Of a stretch of DNA of 64,000 bases, positions 46,356 to 54,423 are shown piece by piece. Under the pieces are notes generated by a model that saw only the letters and a list, made by a program, of their open reading frames with translations, did not search any database and was not told the origin of the DNA. The stretch lies in assembly GCA_030837965.1 (NCBI GenBank), contig JAUTXP010000031.1, positions 1 through 64,000 of the forward strand, read 5' to 3'. The stretch's first letter is position 1. Every line of letters starts with the position of its first letter. The position numbers and the translations under genes were made by a program. The DNA is from Acidimicrobiaceae bacterium. GTDB lineage: Bacteria; Actinomycetota; Acidimicrobiia; Acidimicrobiales; JAUTXP01.

Positions 46356-48414
46356 CGGCGGGGACTCCGAGATAGGCCTGGATGACGCGGTCGTCGCGCT
46401 GGATGTCGGCGGGCAAACCGTCGGCGATCTTTTCGCCGAAGTCGAGCACGGCGATGCGGTCGCAGACCTGCATGACCAATCCCATGTCGTGCTCGATGAG
46501 CACGACGGTCAGCCCCACGCCGCGGATCTGGCGGATGAGGTCGATGAGGGCGCCCTTCTCCGACGGGTTCATGCCCGCGGCAGGCTCGTCCAGCAGCAGG
46601 ACCCTGGCCCGGGTGGCCATGGCTCGGGCGATCTCCAGCCTGCGCTGGTCGCCGTAGGGCAGGTTGCGGGCCGCGTCGTCGGCCCGCCGGCCCACGCCCA
46701 CGAAGTCGAGCAGCCTGCGGGCCTCGACGCGGCCCTGGCGCTCCTCCCGCCAGTACCGAGGCGTGCCGATCAAGGCGCCGGGCACGCTGGTGCGGTGGTC
46801 CGCGTCGGTGCCGACGAGCACGTTCTCCAACGCGGTCATGTCCGGGAAGAGCCGGATGTTCTGGAACGTTCGGGCCACGCCGGCTTGGCAGATCTGGTGC
46901 GGGGGTTTGCCCACGATGGACGAGCCGTCGAGCCGGATGCCGCCGTCCGTGGGGTGGAACACGCCGGTGACGCAGTTGAACAACGTCGTCTTGCCCGCCC
47001 CGTTGGGCCCGATGATCCCGAAGATCTCGCCCTCTCGAACGGCCAGCGACACGCCCCGCATGGCGTGCACGCCGCCGAACGTCATCGACACGTCGTCCAG
47101 CTCCAGCACGACCCTCGCCGGGTCGACCGTGGGCGGCGGCGCGAGCGGCGCTGGGTCGACGGGCTCGGGATCGACGGGCTCGGGATCGCCAGCGCGGTCG
47201 TCCTCCCCGACCGGCTCAGGGCCAGCACTGGCAACAGCAACAGCAGCCGCGTCGTCGGTGGGCGCGGCCTCGCCGATGGTCGCCCCCAGCCCCTCGGGCG
47301 CGGTGGCCTCTTGCAACTCGGCCGCCCGTCGGCGCGACGGCAACAGGCCCTGCGGTCGGAACACCATCACCAGGACCAACGCCAGCCCGAACAGGAGCTG
47401 TCGGTACTCGTTGATGTCGCTGGCGTGGCCGCCGGTGACCGAGTTGAGCACCCGCAGCACATCGCGGCCCGCGGGCACGTTGCGCAGGTACTCGGGGATG
47501 AACGCGATCAAGAACGCACCCGCGATGACGCCAGGGATGGAGCCCATGCCGCCCAGCACCACGCCCGCCAGGATCAGCACCGATAAGAAGAACGGGAAGT
47601 TGGCCGGGCTGACGAAGCTGACCTTGCCCGCATAGATCCAGCCGGACAGACCCCCGGTCGACGCGCCGACGGCAAAGGCCCACAGCTTGAGCTTGAACGT
47701 GGGCACGCCCATGACCTCGGCCGCGTCCTCGTCCTCGCGAATGGCGATCCACCCGCGGCCCACCCGCGACCGGTTGAGCCTGACGATGACCAGGATGGCG
47801 ACCACGATGGCGGTGAGGACCAGGTAGTAGTAGGGGAGCGGGTCGAACTTGAAGGTCACGCCGCCGACGGATGGATGGGGAATGCCGGTGATGCCGCGCG
47901 TCTCGCCCAGTCCGGCCGTGTTCTCGGCCACGATGCGCACGATCTCGCCGAAGCCGAGGGTCACGATGGCGAGGTAGTCCCCTCGAAGACGAAGGGTCGG
48001 CCCGCCCAACACCACTCCGGCCAGCATGGCGATGGCGATGGCCGCGGGCAGGGTGGCCCAGATGTTCCAGTGCGCGGTCGTGGTCAGCTTGGCCGCGCTG
48101 TACGCGCCCACTGCGTAGAAGGCGACGTAGCCCAGATCGAGAAGGCCGGCTTGGCCCACCACGATGTTCAGCCCGAGGGCCAACAGGATGTACAGCCCCA
48201 CCGGGAAGAACAGCACGCTCTGCCACTTGAGCTCGAGGGTGCGGGGATAGACGATGGCGATGGCCAGCATGGCCAGGCAGACCACCAGCTTCACCCGCCA
48301 GCTCTGGCGCACCCACCAGCCGCCCACCAACTCGACTGGTGACAGCAGGCGCAGCCCTTTGCGCAGACCTCGTCGCAGGCCACCGCCGCTCGACGCCGAG
48401 CCGGGCGCGGTCAT
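46348..48414 (-). CDS. LivM-LivG fusion: branched-chain amino acid permease plus ATPase
   Basis: A 688-residue fusion. Residues about 25-370 are a LivM-type permease with eight or more helices (GLNIVVGQAGLLDLGYVAFYAVGAY, GDYLAIVTLGFGEIVRI). A linker of about 75 residues rich in Asp, Pro and Glu, including tandem DPEPVDPEPVDP, joins it to a LivG ATPase with Walker A GPNGAGKTTLFN, signature NLPYGDQRRLEIARAMA and switch LIEHDM. Usually these are two genes. The ATG at 48414 overlaps the livH stop (ATGA). The fusion would fix a 1:1 ratio of this permease and ATPase. Confidence 0.93.
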
Positions 48415-49367
48415 GCCCGGGCCCGGGCCAAGGCCTCGCCCAACAGGCCGGTGGGACGGAACAACAGGACCAGCACCAGCACGGCAAAGGCGAACACGTC
48501 CTTCCACTCGCCGCCCAGCACCGACGCCCCCCAGTTCTCCAACAGCCCGAGCAGCAGCCCGCCCAACAGCGCGCCTCGGATGTTGCCGATGCCGCCCAGC
48601 ACGGCCGCGGTGAAGGCCTTGATGCCGGGCAGGAAGCCGATGTTGTACTTGGCGAACTCGAAGAACAGGCCGTAGAGCGCGCCAGCGGCCCCGGCCAGGA
48701 GCCCGCCCAACAAGAAGGTGAGCAGCACGACGCGGTCGATGTTGACGCCCATCAGCGCGGCCGTCTCAGGGTCCTGGGCGGTGGCCCGGATGCCGCGGCC
48801 CAAGCGGGACCGGGCCACGAAGCGGTCGAGGCCCACCATCAGCACCAGCGCGGCGCCGAAGACCAGCACCTTGTCGGTGCGCACGTTGGCGCCGAGCACG
48901 TCCGCCAACTGGCGCTTGGCCAACACGCGGGGGAAGCCCAGTTGGTTGCGGCCGTAGCGCACGGCGAACAGCTCTTGCAGGAACAGCGAGATGCCGATGG
49001 CGGTAATGAGGGCCGACAGTCTGGGCGCGTTGCGCCTGCGCAGTGGCCGGTAGGCGACGCGCTCCATGATCACCGCCGCGCTGCCCGACGCCACCATGCC
49101 TGCGCCGATCGTCACCAGCAGCACGAGCACCAGGGCCAGGCCCGTCTTGGTCGGGTCGCCGGGCCCGATGCCCATGGCGTGCATGGAGAACAGGCTGGCG
49201 AACACCCCGATCATGAAAATCTCGGAGTGGGCGAAGTTGATGAGGCGGAGCACGCCGTAGACGAGCGTGTAGCCCAAGGCGATGAGGGCGTAGACGGCCC
49301 CCAGGGTCAGGCCGTCGACGGTCTGCGGCCAGAACTGGTCCCGCAGGCAACTGAGACAGAAGTTGAT
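48411..49367 (-). CDS. livH: Branched-chain amino acid ABC transporter permease LivH, non-canonical start
   Basis: About 318 residues, integral membrane, with the family motifs VDGLTLGAVYALIALGYTLVYG, LRLINFAHSEIFMIG and GIKAFTAAVLGGIGNIRGAL. No ATG, GTG or TTG exists in frame between the livJ stop and the first membrane helix. A strong GAGGAGG is followed after six bases by ATC at 49367, giving a start nine residues before the usual family N terminus; CTG at 49346 is the other candidate. I annotate the ATC. The order livJ-livH-livMG-livF gives a full transport system for leucine, isoleucine, valine or related amides. Confidence 0.88.
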   Translation of the reverse strand: MNFCLSCLRDQFWPQTVDGLTLGAVYALIALGYTLVYGVLRLINFAHSEIFMIGVFASLFSMHAMGIGPGDPTKTGLALVLVLLVTIGAGMVASGSAAVIMERVAYRPLRRRNAPRLSALITAIGISLFLQELFAVRYGRNQLGFPRVLAKRQLADVLGANVRTDKVLVFGAALVLMVGLDRFVARSRLGRGIRATAQDPETAALMGVNIDRVVLLTFLLGGLLAGAAGALYGLFFEFAKYNIGFLPGIKAFTAAVLGGIGNIRGALLGGLLLGLLENWGASVLGGEWKDVFAFAVLVLVLLFRPTGLLGEALARARA

Positions 49368-49391
49368 GGCGAACCTCCTCGAGAACGAACG

Positions 49392-49417
49392 CAGGGGGCG
49401 CCGCGTGGCGCCCCCTG
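49392..49417 (-). terminator. Hairpin between livJ and livH (attenuator)
   Basis: An 11-bp perfect stem CAGGGGGCGCC with a four-base loop lies 30 bases after the livJ stop and 25 bases before the livH start. Such partial terminators lower the downstream genes relative to the abundant binding protein. Confidence 0.7.
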
Positions 49418-49446
49418 CTTGTTCGTCAGCCGCTCCGGTCTCTGGC

Positions 49447-50637
49447 CTAGGACTCCTTGGCCGTGATCTTGCCGCCCTTGACCTCGAAGACGTAGAGGCT
49501 CGGCGTCTTGATGTTGCCGTTGTCCTCGAACTCGATGGTCTTGGAGATGCCGTCGTACGTGCCCAGGTCCTTCTCCACGAAGTTGAGCATCTTGGCGCGG
49601 GTGGTGTTCCCGGCTTCCAGGCCCTTGATGTAGATGTTGGCCACGTCGTAGGCCTCGGGCGAGTAGGTGCCGGGCTCCTTGCCGTTGATGGCCTTGTAGG
49701 ACTTGAAGAACTCGCCGAGCTTGCCGCTCGACGTCTCCGTAGCCAGGTTGCAGGGGCACGAGAGCAGGGCGCCCTCGGATGCGGCCGTGCCTGCGGCGGT
49801 GATGAAGCCGGGGTCGAGCGAGCCGTCACCGGACAGGAACGACGCGTTCACGCCTGCGTCGGTGAGCTGCTTCTTGAGCCTGCCCGCCTCCTGGTAGTAC
49901 CCGCCGTAGAACACGACGTCCGGGCTGGCCGACTTGGCCTCGTTGACCGCGGCCGAGAAGTCAGCGGCCTTGGGGTCGAGCTTCACCCGCTTGGCTGCCT
50001 TGCCGCCCTTGGCCTCCATGGCCTTGACGGTGTCGTCGGCCAGGCCCTTGCCGTACTCGGAGTTGTCGTCGACGACCACGACCGTCTTGCCCTTGAGCTT
50101 GTCGACGATGTAGTCGCCGATGCCCTTGCCCTGGAACGTGTCGTCGGCGATGGCCCGGTGGAAGACGGTCGAGCCCGGGGTGATGTTGGGCAGGTCCTTG
50201 TTGGTGGCGGATGCGCTCACCATCACCAGGCCCGCATCCTGCAGGGACGGGATGACGGCTTTGGTCTCGCCCGAGAAGGCGGGGCCGATGATCCCGATGA
50301 TCGACTGGTCGTTGATGTACTGGTCCTTCACCGTGGTGGCCTTGTCAGGCGCGCCCTCGGTGTCGAATTCCTTCAACGTGACCGTGTACTTGCGGTCCGC
50401 CTTCTTGTTGTACTCCTCGATGGCGGTCTTGGCTCCGTTGCGGATGTTGATGCCCAGGTTGGCGGCCTCGCCCGTGAGCGGACCGACATAGGCCAGGTTC
50501 ACCGCGGTCTTGGCGCCCGTGTCACCGGCGTTGCTATTGCTGTTGTTGTTGCTGTCCTTGCCGCAACCGGCCAGTCCAAGGGCCAAGGTCAACAGAACTG
50601 CCAGGAGGCCTGCCAGGCGGAACCTGGATCGCGTCAT
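49447..50637 (-). CDS. livJ: Branched-chain amino acid ABC transporter substrate-binding lipoprotein LivJ
   Basis: A 396-residue lipoprotein with signal peptide and lipobox LGLAGC (Cys near 25), an Asn/Ser-rich tether (DSNNNSNSN), then a type I periplasmic-binding fold: NLAYVGPLTGEAANLGINI, IIGIIGPAFSGETKAVIPSL and VSASATN are the family's ligand-facing segments. Specificity may be for leucine, isoleucine, valine, amides or urea; it cannot be fixed from sequence. AGGAG precedes the ATG. It heads the livJHMGF operon. Confidence 0.93.
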   Translation of the reverse strand: MTRSRFRLAGLLAVLLTLALGLAGCGKDSNNNSNSNAGDTGAKTAVNLAYVGPLTGEAANLGINIRNGAKTAIEEYNKKADRKYTVTLKEFDTEGAPDKATTVKDQYINDQSIIGIIGPAFSGETKAVIPSLQDAGLVMVSASATNKDLPNITPGSTVFHRAIADDTFQGKGIGDYIVDKLKGKTVVVVDDNSEYGKGLADDTVKAMEAKGGKAAKRVKLDPKAADFSAAVNEAKSASPDVVFYGGYYQEAGRLKKQLTDAGVNASFLSGDGSLDPGFITAAGTAASEGALLSCPCNLATETSSGKLGEFFKSYKAINGKEPGTYSPEAYDVANIYIKGLEAGNTTRAKMLNFVEKDLGTYDGISKTIEFEDNGNIKTPSLYVFEVKGGKITAKES

Positions 50638-50705
50638 ACGTTTTCTCCTGTCTCGCCGAAAGTTGGCGGCAGCATAGGCACACTCGGGCAGAATCAGCGT
50701 TCACC

Positions 50706-51407
50706 GTGACCGATCTCCTCTACCTCCGCGACGCCTACCTCCGTCAGTTCGACTCCGTGGTGACCGACGTTCGCGACGGGGCCGTGGCCCTCGACCGGAC
50801 CGCGTTCTATCCGACGGGCGGCGGCCAGCCCCACGACACCGGCACGTTGGGAGGGGTGGCCGTGGTCGACGTCCGCAAGGAGGGCGACGCCGTCTGGCAC
50901 GCGGTGGACGGCGGGTCGTTCACCGTCGGCCAGGAGGTCCACGGCGTGGTCGACTGGGATCGCAGGCACCAGCTCATGCGCACCCATACCGCCCTTCATG
51001 TGCTGTGCGGCGTCATCTGGAACGAATGGGGAAAAAGTGTTACCGGCGGTAACATGGAGCCGCTGGCCGCCCGCATGGACTTCGAGTTCGACCCGCTTCC
51101 CGAGGGCTTCGGCGCCGTCGTCGAGCAGCGGGTCAACGACGAGTTGGCCGCGGCCCGACCCATCGAGGTTTCGTTCCTGCCGCGGGACGTGGCCGTCGTG
51201 GACGCCGACCTCATCCGCACCAAGGTCAACCTCATCCCCGAGTCCGTGCGCGAGATCCGCGTCGTCGACATCGTGGGCCTGGACAAGCAGGCCGACGGCG
51301 GCACGCACGTGCGCACCACGGACGAGGTCGGCCGCATCCGCGTCCTGAAGACCGAGTCGAAGGGCAAGGGCAACAAGCGCATTCGCATCGAGGTGCTCGA
51401 TGGGTGA
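50706..51407 (+). CDS. Alanyl-tRNA editing protein, AlaX-like
   Basis: A 233-residue protein homologous to the editing domain of alanyl-tRNA synthetase, which removes serine or glycine mischarged on tRNA-Ala. The first zinc motif is present as HTALH near residue 98. The second, CGGTH in most homologues, reads DGGTH (DKQADGGTHV), so one zinc ligand is Asp instead of Cys. Serine recognition is suggested by YPTGGGQPHDTG near residue 34. The GTG start has no clear ribosome site. The 3' end overlaps the LarE-like gene by eight bases. Confidence 0.87.
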   Translation: MTDLLYLRDAYLRQFDSVVTDVRDGAVALDRTAFYPTGGGQPHDTGTLGGVAVVDVRKEGDAVWHAVDGGSFTVGQEVHGVVDWDRRHQLMRTHTALHVLCGVIWNEWGKSVTGGNMEPLAARMDFEFDPLPEGFGAVVEQRVNDELAAARPIEVSFLPRDVAVVDADLIRTKVNLIPESVREIRVVDIVGLDKQADGGTHVRTTDEVGRIRVLKTESKGKGNKRIRIEVLDG

Positions 51408-52197
51408 CCTGGCTGTGCTTCGCGGTGGTTTGGCCGAGCTGGGATCGGTCGTGGTGGCCTTCAGCGGCGGGGCCGACTCCGCCTTCCTCGCGTATGTGGC
51501 CAACGACGTGTTGGGCGATCGAGCCCGTGTTGTCACCGCGGTGTCGCCTTCGCTGGCACCCGAGGAGCGGGCCGACTGCGAGTCCTTGGCCCGCGAGTGG
51601 GGCCTGCGCTGGGAGGCGGTGGAGACCGACGAGTTGGCCGACCCTGCGTACGCGGCCAACGACGGCGAGCGCTGCTACCACTGCAAGGTCTCGTTGATGG
51701 ACGCACTGGCGCCGTTCGTATCGGCCGGGTCCGGGGCCGCGGTGGCCTTGGGGGTGAACCTGGACGACTTGGGCGACCACCGGCCTGGCCAGCGGGCCGC
51801 AGCCGAGCGGGGCGCCGTCTTCCCGCTGGTCGACGCGGGCTTCACCAAGGCCGACGTGCGGGCCGCTTCGAAGGCGCTCGGTCTGCGCACGTGGGACAAG
51901 CCCGCGGCCGCGTGTCTCGCGTCGCGAGTCCCCTACGGCACCAGCGTGACCTTGGGCGTGCTGACGTCGGTGGCCCAGGCCGAGTCCGCCCTGCGGGGGT
52001 TGGGCTTCGGCCAACTGCGGGTTCGCCACTACGGCGACCTGGCCCGGATCGAGCTCGACGGGCCCGACGTGGCCGAGGCCGTACGCCGCAGGGACGAGGT
52101 GGTGGCCGCGGTCAAGCAGGCCGGATACCGCTATGTGACCGTGGACCTGGAAGGCTTCCGGTCCGGCAATCTCAACCAAGCGCTGGGGGATTCATGA
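51400..52197 (+). CDS. LarE-like ATP-dependent sulfur transferase
   Basis: A 265-residue PP-loop enzyme: SGGADSAFLAYVAND near residue 22 binds ATP, RCYHCKVSLMDAL near 88 and AACLASRVPYG near 170 carry three cysteines. In LarE these features serve sulfur insertion into the nickel-pincer cofactor of lactate racemase; versions with three cysteines can hold an iron-sulfur cluster. No larA, larB or larC is nearby, so the client may differ. It is coupled to the AlaX-like gene upstream and overlaps the NIL-domain gene downstream (ATGA). Confidence 0.85.
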   Translation: MGDLAVLRGGLAELGSVVVAFSGGADSAFLAYVANDVLGDRARVVTAVSPSLAPEERADCESLAREWGLRWEAVETDELADPAYAANDGERCYHCKVSLMDALAPFVSAGSGAAVALGVNLDDLGDHRPGQRAAAERGAVFPLVDAGFTKADVRAASKALGLRTWDKPAAACLASRVPYGTSVTLGVLTSVAQAESALRGLGFGQLRVRHYGDLARIELDGPDVAEAVRRRDEVVAAVKQAGYRYVTVDLEGFRSGNLNQALGDS

Positions 52198-52433
52198 ACG
52201 ACGTACGGGTCAAGCTCACCTTTCCCGAGGAGTTGATCCGCGAGCCGGTCATCGCCCGCATGGTCCGCGAGTTCGACGTACTGCCCAACATCCGCAGGGC
52301 CAACGTCGAGGAGAAGGTGGGCTGGATCGTCTGTGAGCTCGACGGCAACGAGGAGCAGGTGGACGCGGCCATCGCGTGGCTGCGCGGGCTGGGCGTGCAG
52401 GTGGATCGCCTGGGCGACGTCGTCGAGGGCTGA
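52194..52433 (+). CDS. Stand-alone NIL-domain protein
   Basis: A 79-residue protein consisting of one NIL domain: VRVKLTFPEELIREPVIARM, then FDVLPNIRRANVEEKVGWIV, and a closing helix AAIAWLRGLGVQVDRLG. NIL domains form the C terminus of MetN-type methionine importers, where they bind methionine, and accompany ferredoxins in archaeal homocysteine synthesis. It overlaps the LarE-like gene by four bases and the next gene by one. A role in sulfur handling is inferred from these links only. Confidence 0.8.
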   Translation: MNDVRVKLTFPEELIREPVIARMVREFDVLPNIRRANVEEKVGWIVCELDGNEEQVDAAIAWLRGLGVQVDRLGDVVEG

Positions 52434-53074
52434 TGCGCAAGCTGCTCGTGGTCGGCGTGGTGCTGGCCGCGCTGGTGGCGTTGGACGCCGTGGCCAAGGG
52501 GTTCGTGGAGTCGCAGATCGAGTCCCGGGCCCGCAACGAGGCGGGCGTGGAGGCCAGCGCGTCGGCCCGCATCCATTCCTTTCCGTTCGTGGGCAGGCTG
52601 CTGGTGACGGGTAGCGCGGGCGACATTGACCTCCGGCTGAAAGACGTGGCCGGTCAGCAGATTCGGTTCTCGCGACTGTCCATCTCGTTGGCCGACGTCC
52701 GTTTGAACAAGGCCAAGCTCTTGACCCGCAAGGCCGAGATCACGTCCATCGACAAGGGCGTCATCACCATGGGCTTCACCGCAGCCGACCTGGGCCAGAT
52801 CGTGCACCTGCCCGTCACCATGAGCAACGGCCGGATCGTGGTCAGTGTGCGGGGGGCCACCGCGGTGGCCTTCCCCTCGGCTGCGGCCGACGGGTCGTTG
52901 CGGCTGAAGGTATCGGGCCTGCCGGACTTCACGGTGCCCGTCCCCCGCACCCGCCTGGTCAACTGTGCGGTGCGCGATGTCAAGGTCAGCGGCGGGGAAT
53001 TGCAGGCCTCGTGTGTGGTGGAGGAGATCCCGCCTGCGCTGTTGCGGGCGGCCCAGCGCGTCGGCTCGGCCTGA
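52433..53074 (+). CDS. DUF2993 (LmeA-like) exported lipid-binding protein
   Basis: A 213-residue protein with an N-terminal membrane helix (LLVVGVVLAALVALDAVA) followed by the DUF2993 fold: FVESQIESRARNEAG, IHSFPFVGRLLVTGSAGDI and DVKVSGGELQASC. The mycobacterial member LmeA works in mannan elongation of lipoglycans and binds phosphoinositides. The ATG lies in the stop of the NIL gene (TGATG), so four genes form one operon. An inverted repeat TTCTTGTCA/TGACAAGAA (53091-53138) follows its stop. Confidence 0.83.
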   Translation: MRKLLVVGVVLAALVALDAVAKGFVESQIESRARNEAGVEASASARIHSFPFVGRLLVTGSAGDIDLRLKDVAGQQIRFSRLSISLADVRLNKAKLLTRKAEITSIDKGVITMGFTAADLGQIVHLPVTMSNGRIVVSVRGATAVAFPSAAADGSLRLKVSGLPDFTVPVPRTRLVNCAVRDVKVSGGELQASCVVEEIPPALLRAAQRVGSA

Positions 53075-53150
53075 GTCCCGTGCCTCCGGCTTCTTGTCAC
53101 CGTCAGTTCGACTCGCAGGCGTGGGGCCATGACAAGAACGAGGCCGCGGG

Positions 53151-53477
53151 GTGACAGTGCGGATTGCCGCGTACGTCCCCGACCTGATGGACCGGTCCAA
53201 GGTGGCCGCCGCCGCGGCTGCCGCAGGCGGCGGGATCGTGTTCGTGGCGTCGGCGGCCGGGTTGGTCGAGGCTGACGCGGAACTGGTGGTGGTCGACCTG
53301 TCCCGACCCGGCGTGCTCGACGCGCTGCGGGCCCTGCCCGCCCAGGTGCAGTCGATCGGGTTCGGCAGCCACGTGGACGCCGACCTGTTGGCCGCGGCCC
53401 GCGACGCCGGTTGCGGCACCGTCCTGCCCCGCTCGCAGTTCTTCGCCCGCCTGCCCACCCTCCTCGCGCCCCGCTAA
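53151..53477 (+). CDS. Uncharacterised small alpha/beta protein
   Basis: A 108-residue protein starting with GTG. It looks like a small Rossmann or receiver-like fold: VRIAAYVPDLMDRSKVAAAA, ELVVVDLSRPGVLDALRAL, QSIGFGSHVDADLLAAARDA, CGTVLPRSQFFARLPTLL. Strand-end aspartate is present but the receiver's acidic pair and lysine are not, so it is not a working response regulator. I do not recognise a named family. It follows the DUF2993 gene after 76 bases. Confidence 0.65.
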   Translation: MTVRIAAYVPDLMDRSKVAAAAAAAGGGIVFVASAAGLVEADAELVVVDLSRPGVLDALRALPAQVQSIGFGSHVDADLLAAARDAGCGTVLPRSQFFARLPTLLAPR

Positions 53478-53546
53478 CCCCGCGCCCCCCACCCCCCTGC
53501 CGCCGCCACTCACCCTTTCGGCGCCCCCCACCCCCGTCGCATCCGC

Positions 53547-53593
53547 TTCTGGGCACCTTTTCTACGCCATAGGACAAGAAATGGTGCCCAGAA
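53547..53593. repeat. Palindromic repeat family B, copy 2 (partly decayed)
   Basis: Both arms start with TTCTGGGCACC as in copy 1. One arm continues TTTTCT and the other ATTTCT, so there is one mismatch in the stem and the inner part has drifted. It lies between convergent genes, as does copy 1. Confidence 0.8.
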
Positions 53594-53595
53594 CG

Positions 53596-53733
53596 GGAAG
53601 GCACGGCGGGTTGGGGGGCGCGGCGGGTTCGGGCGGGGCGGCGGGTTGGGGGGCGCGGGGGCGCGGCGGGTTCGGGCGGGGCGGCGGGTTCGGGCGGGGT
53701 TGGGGGGTTGGGGGGTTAGGGGGAGCGGCGGGG
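53596..53733 (+). repeat. G-rich tandem repeat, possible G-quadruplex
   Basis: About 135 bases with almost no C runs on the plus strand. The unit CGGCGGGTTCGGGCGGGG occurs three times (near 53621, 53665 and 53682), mixed with TTGGGGGG units. Many runs of three to six G could form quadruplexes. It lies between convergent genes and touches the end of the minus-strand gene. Slippage or assembly collapse is possible. Confidence 0.7.
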
Positions 53734-54189
53734 TTCGAGGGCGGTGATGTAGTCGGTCAGGCGGGCTCCGACCTCGAAGGGGAGGTCCGGGTCGCTGAGG
53801 TCGGGATCGGGCCACGTCTCGGAGATGCGCCGCCAGGTGTCGGCTCGGCCGAGGAAGGGTCCGACCACGGCCTCCTTGCCCACGTCCTTGCGCCACGTGC
53901 GCTCGTCGGCGACGAGCCGGGCGATGACGGCGTCGTTCAAGGCCGCGTCAGGGTGCTCGGCGTGGAACCCCACCTCGATGGCCAGCACCCTGGCGTCGGC
54001 CACCTCCCTCGCCCCGATGACCTGGGCCTCGTAGTGCTCCCGCCCGGGCCGGGACGCACCCCCGCCGAACCAGACCTTGACGCCATAGCGCCGGGACCGA
54101 CAGTGCAGGTCGCCCAGGTCTCGCGGCACCAAGGCCCGCACCGCCTCGGCCACCTCGTCGAACAGCGGCAACTCGAACACGCCCGGCAA
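53716..54189 (-). CDS. Conserved hypothetical protein
   Basis: A 157-residue soluble protein without signal peptide or membrane helix. Segments such as RSRRYGVKVWFGG, REHYEAQVIGA, LAIEVGFHAEHPDAALN and VVGPFLGRADTWRRISETW suggest a mixed alpha/beta fold with conserved aromatic positions. I do not recognise the family. It ends in the G-rich repeat and starts three bases from the end of the small Cys protein gene upstream, so the two are probably co-transcribed. Confidence 0.7.
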   Translation of the reverse strand: MPGVFELPLFDEVAEAVRALVPRDLGDLHCRSRRYGVKVWFGGGASRPGREHYEAQVIGAREVADARVLAIEVGFHAEHPDAALNDAVIARLVADERTWRKDVGKEAVVGPFLGRADTWRRISETWPDPDLSDPDLPFEVGARLTDYITALEPRRSP

Positions 54190-54192
54190 CCC

Positions 54193-54405
54193 TCAGGGAT
54201 TCGGCCGGTCGGGCTTCGGCCGGTCGCGGTCGCGGCGCTCGACGGTCCAGCCCGCATCCGAGATGGTGCGCTCCTCGAAGAAGATGCACCCGTCGGGACA
54301 GCCGAACGGGTCGAGGTCGGCCATGTCCAGCTTGCAGCGCTGCACCCGCTCGCCGCCCGCGGTGGTCCGCTCGACGTAATGGCGGCAGTCGGCGCGCTCG
54401 GGCAT
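54193..54405 (-). CDS. Small Cys-rich protein, possible metal site
   Basis: A 70-residue protein with four cysteines arranged ADCRHYVERT, QRCKLDMADLDPFGCPDGC, which could bind zinc or an iron-sulfur cluster. The C-terminal third is charged and proline-rich. I do not recognise a named family, though similar short proteins are common in actinobacteria. GACAAT lies six bases before its ATG, overlapping the promoter of the divergent oxidoreductase, so it is probably leaderless. Confidence 0.68.
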   Translation of the reverse strand: MPERADCRHYVERTTAGGERVQRCKLDMADLDPFGCPDGCIFFEERTISDAGWTVERRDRDRPKPDRPNP

Positions 54406-54410
54406 CGCCC

Positions 54411-54417
54411 TATTGTC
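54411..54417. promoter_or_regulatory. Back-to-back leaderless promoters (Cys-rich protein / oxidoreductase)
   Basis: Only 18 bases separate the two ATG codons. TATTGT (54411-54416) lies seven bases before the plus-strand ATG, and its near complement GACAAT (54417-54412) lies six bases before the minus-strand ATG. One short palindrome thus gives both -10 boxes. Confidence 0.5.
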
Positions 54418-54423
54418 CCATGC

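Noticed and set aside
53091-53138. Third palindrome family with TTCTTGTCA arms
   Set aside because: Nine-base arms around a 30-base loop, seen only once; the resemblance to CTTGTC at 28616 may be chance, so it is mentioned only under the DUF2993 gene.
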